A stretch of 10,444 nt of DNA from UBA6115 sp964534515 (lineage in GTDB: Bacteria > Bacillota > Clostridia > Christensenellales > Aristaeellaceae), in the NCBI GenBank assembly GCA_964534515.1, contig CAZHPW010000083.1, positions 1 through 10,444 on the forward strand. Reading direction: 5' to 3'. The position numbers were made by a program, and so were the translations under genes. Position 1 is the stretch's first letter; each line of letters begins with the position of its first letter. The notes beneath the pieces were generated by a model. That model worked only from the letters and a program-made list of their open reading frames with translations, was not told the origin of the DNA and ran no database searches. Of this stretch, positions 8,803-10,444 are shown piece by piece.

Positions 8803-9309
8803 ATGAAACAAAGCGTCCCCCAGCGTATCGATCACCCCCTCCCGCCCTTTGTCAGGACGGACAGCCGGCTGTTGATCCTGGGCAGCTTTCCATCAGTCAA
8901 GACCCGCGAAACAGGGTTTTTTTACGGCCATCCCAACAACCGCTTCTGGCAGGTGCTGGCGCTCCTGCTTCTTTGGGACTTGCCTGTTACACGGGATGAG
9001 AAAACCGCGATGCTGGGAGCGTGCCGCATCGCGCTATGGGACGTGATCAAAAGCTGTGAGATCAAGGGGTCGGCGGATGCCAGCATTAGGAATGTGGTGC
9101 CAAACCCCATCGCGAACCTTGTCCACGATTCGCCCATCCGCGCAGTGATCTTAAACGGCGGCACGGCAGCCAAATTGTATGAAACCCATGTTTTGCCCAA
9201 GCCGACGCTGCCGTATTTGCGGCTTCCCTCCACCAGCCCCGCCAACGCGGCCTATTCAGTCGGGGCGTTGTGTGAAGCGTGGCAGGCGATTCTGCCTTTC
9301 CTCCAATAA
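8803..9309 (+). CDS. Hypoxanthine (deoxyinosine) DNA glycosylase, UDG superfamily family 6-like
   Basis: Base-excision repair enzyme expected to remove hypoxanthine, formed by adenine deamination, from DNA. The 168-residue protein shows the family blocks: ILGSFPSVK (25-33), FYGHPNNRFWQVL (40-52), ALWDVIKSCEIKGSADASI (76-94) with NVVPN, and LPSTSPANAA (140-149), the last corresponding to the DNA-binding loop. Characterised homologues act on deoxyinosine and little on uracil; activity here is inferred. Start choice: the ATG at 8803 places HPLPPF near the N-terminus as in relatives and lies at the predicted transcript start. An upstream in-frame ATG at 8725 has a good GGAGGA site and would add 26 basic residues, but it lies within the secA promoter and upstream of this gene's own promoter. 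It is divergent from secA and convergent on hslU; not obviously in an operon. Confidence 0.88.
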   Translation: MKQSVPQRIDHPLPPFVRTDSRLLILGSFPSVKTRETGFFYGHPNNRFWQVLALLLLWDLPVTRDEKTAMLGACRIALWDVIKSCEIKGSADASIRNVVPNPIANLVHDSPIRAVILNGGTAAKLYETHVLPKPTLPYLRLPSTSPANAAYSVGALCEAWQAILPFLQ

Positions 9310-9335
9310 AAACCTCCCGCCGCTTGGGCGGAAGG
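9305..9335 (-). terminator. Intrinsic terminator of hslU
   Basis: On the minus strand, CCTTCCGCC (9335-9327), loop CAAGC and GGCGGGAGG (9321-9313) form a nine-pair stem with one T-G wobble, followed by TTTTTATT. It lies about 19 bases after the hslU stop. The plus strand lacks a T-run after the stem, so it acts in one direction only. Its T-tract covers the stop codon of the convergent glycosylase gene. Confidence 0.85.
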
Positions 9336-9353
9336 CCGCATGATACACTCCCG

Positions 9354-10444
9354 TTAAAGAATATACGTGTGCAGATCGATTTTTTTGGCTGCCTTGACAT
9401 GCTCCAGGACATACTGCGCGGTGATCGTCAANNNNNNNNNNCGCCCGCGTTGAAGGAGATATCCTCCAGCAATTCCTCAAACACCGCGTGGAGCCTCCTG
9501 GCGCCGATATTTTCCCCCGCGTCATTTAAGTTGCAGGCAGCCTGGGCGATCTGCTCCAGCGCCGCGTCCTCAAAGGTTAAATGCACCTTGTCGCTTTTTA
9601 ACATCGCCGCGTACTGCAGCGTGAGGGCGTTGTCAGGCTGGCTTAGGATCTTCACAAAGTCTTCCCGGGTGAGGGTTTTTAATGTCACCTGCACCGGGAA
9701 CCGGCCCTGCAGTTCCGGAATCAGGTCCGTCACCTTGGCGACGTGGAAGGCACCTGCGGCGATGAACAGCATAAAGTCGGTGCGGACGCTGCCGTACTTG
9801 GTGGTGACAACGCTTCCCTCCACAATGGGCAATATGTCCCGCTGCACGCCCTCCCTGGACACATCGGGCCCCGACCCCGCAGAGGAACGCCCGGCAATCT
9901 TGTCAATCTCATCGATAAACACAATGCCGTCCTGCTCCGACCTCCTTACGGCCTCTTCCTTGATGGCGTCCATATCAATCAGCTTTTGCGCTTCCTCGGC
10001 GATGAGGATTTTGCGCGCCTCCTTGACCTTGACGCGGCGGATTTTGGTCTTTTTGGGCATGATGCCGCCCATCATGTCCCCGATGTTGATGGAGGCGCCG
10101 CCCACCTCCAGCGGTGGGGCGCTTTCTTCCACCTCGATTTCAAGCTCCTGGTTTTCAAGCTTTTGGGCGCGCAGCTGCTCCAATAGATCGGCGCGCCTGC
10201 CGTTTATCTTCTGCCGCTCATCATCCGTGGGTTCCGGCTCCTTCTGCTTGCCGCGCAACAAAAGGTCAATCGGGTTGGCCGAGGGCTTGGGCGGCGGGTT
10301 GGTGAGGAGGGAAAGGAGCCGATCCTCCGCCAGCACCTCAGCGCGCGTCTGGATGCGGGCTTCATGCTCCTGCTTGACCATGCGCACCGCGTTTTCCATC
10401 AGGTCCCTAATGATGCTTTCCACATCGCGGCCCACATAACCCAC
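9354..10444 (-). CDS. hslU: ATP-dependent protease ATPase subunit HslU (ClpY), 5' end outside window, interrupted by an assembly gap
   Basis: AAA+ unfoldase that feeds substrates into the HslV peptidase in the cytoplasm. Visible from the window edge: VGYVGRDVESIIRDL, containing the GYVG pore loop; the intermediate (I) domain (about 20-150 of the visible part); Walker B IVFIDEIDK (174-182); VSREGVQRDILPIVEGS; LIPELQGRFPVQV with the arginine-finger region; and the sensor-2 segment ENIGARRLH (311-319). The Walker A and start codon, about 90 residues by homology, lie beyond 10444. Ten Ns (9432-9441) interrupt the reading after SFNAG. On the other side the last 25 residues run from LTITAQYV to the C-terminal TYIL, which in HslU docks into HslV, and a TAA at 9356-9354. 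The two parts are in different frames across the Ns, which I attribute to a placeholder gap. hslV is probably just upstream, outside the window. Confidence 0.95.
9432..9441. other. Assembly gap (10 Ns) inside hslU
   Basis: Ten undetermined bases fall in the short loop before the last 25 residues of HslU. For the frame to be continuous the true gap must be 3n+2 bases. Comparison from memory with E. coli and B. subtilis HslU suggests five or six missing codons, i.e. about 14 or 17 bases, so the ten Ns are likely an arbitrary spacer. Confidence 0.9.

Noticed and set aside
8686..8835. Upstream extension of secA to a start at 8835
   Set aside because: It crosses the extended -10 promoter, has no ribosome site, and the added residues do not resemble SecA; the GTG at 8685 has AAAGGAG and gives a canonical N-terminus.
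9313..9335. The hslU terminator as a bidirectional terminator for the glycosylase gene
   Set aside because: On the plus strand the stem is followed by CCGCATGAT without a T-run, and the wobble pair becomes a C-A mismatch.

Overview
The window looks like chromosomal backbone of a moderately high-GC member of the Bacillota, probably Clostridia-like and probably from a metagenome or draft assembly. Four things point there: the secA-prfB gene pair, an MsmX-type shared sugar-transporter ATPase, a barnase/barstar pair, and strong AGGAGG-type ribosome binding sites with sigma-A-like promoters. The assignment is an inference from gene content; no rRNA gene is present. A run of 10 Ns (9432-9441) marks an assembly gap.

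Layout. (1) 1-485, minus: 5' part of an MsmX/UgpC-type sugar ABC transporter ATPase, cut by the window edge. (2) 486-670: divergent promoter region. (3) 671-1420, plus: a Sir2 NAD-dependent protein deacylase. (4) 1398-2184, minus: a secreted or membrane-anchored barnase-type RNase followed by its barstar-type inhibitor, one base apart. (5) 2269-3114, plus: a YkuE/YaeI-like calcineurin-type metallophosphoesterase. (6) 3094-8685, minus: a tightly packed operon secA > prfB > four-helix membrane protein of the TIGR01906/DUF1461 (Lit-like) family > tsaD. It joins protein export, translation termination, a probable lipoprotein-modifying enzyme and tRNA t6A synthesis. (7) 8803-9309, plus: a hypoxanthine/deoxyinosine DNA glycosylase. 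(8) 9354 to beyond 10444, minus: hslU, the ATPase of the HslUV protease, with its own intrinsic terminator and an assembly gap near its C-terminus.

I see no mobile element, CRISPR array, rRNA, tRNA or unknown multi-gene system. The more notable details are small: an in-frame prfB that keeps the Shine-Dalgarno-like element and CTT of the usual RF2 frameshift site but not the UGA; a strong promoter placing the glycosylase transcript start at or one base before its ATG; two convergent gene pairs with overlapping 3' ends and no visible terminator; a compact barnase-barstar unit; and a possible Lit enzyme inside a housekeeping operon with non-AUG starts.
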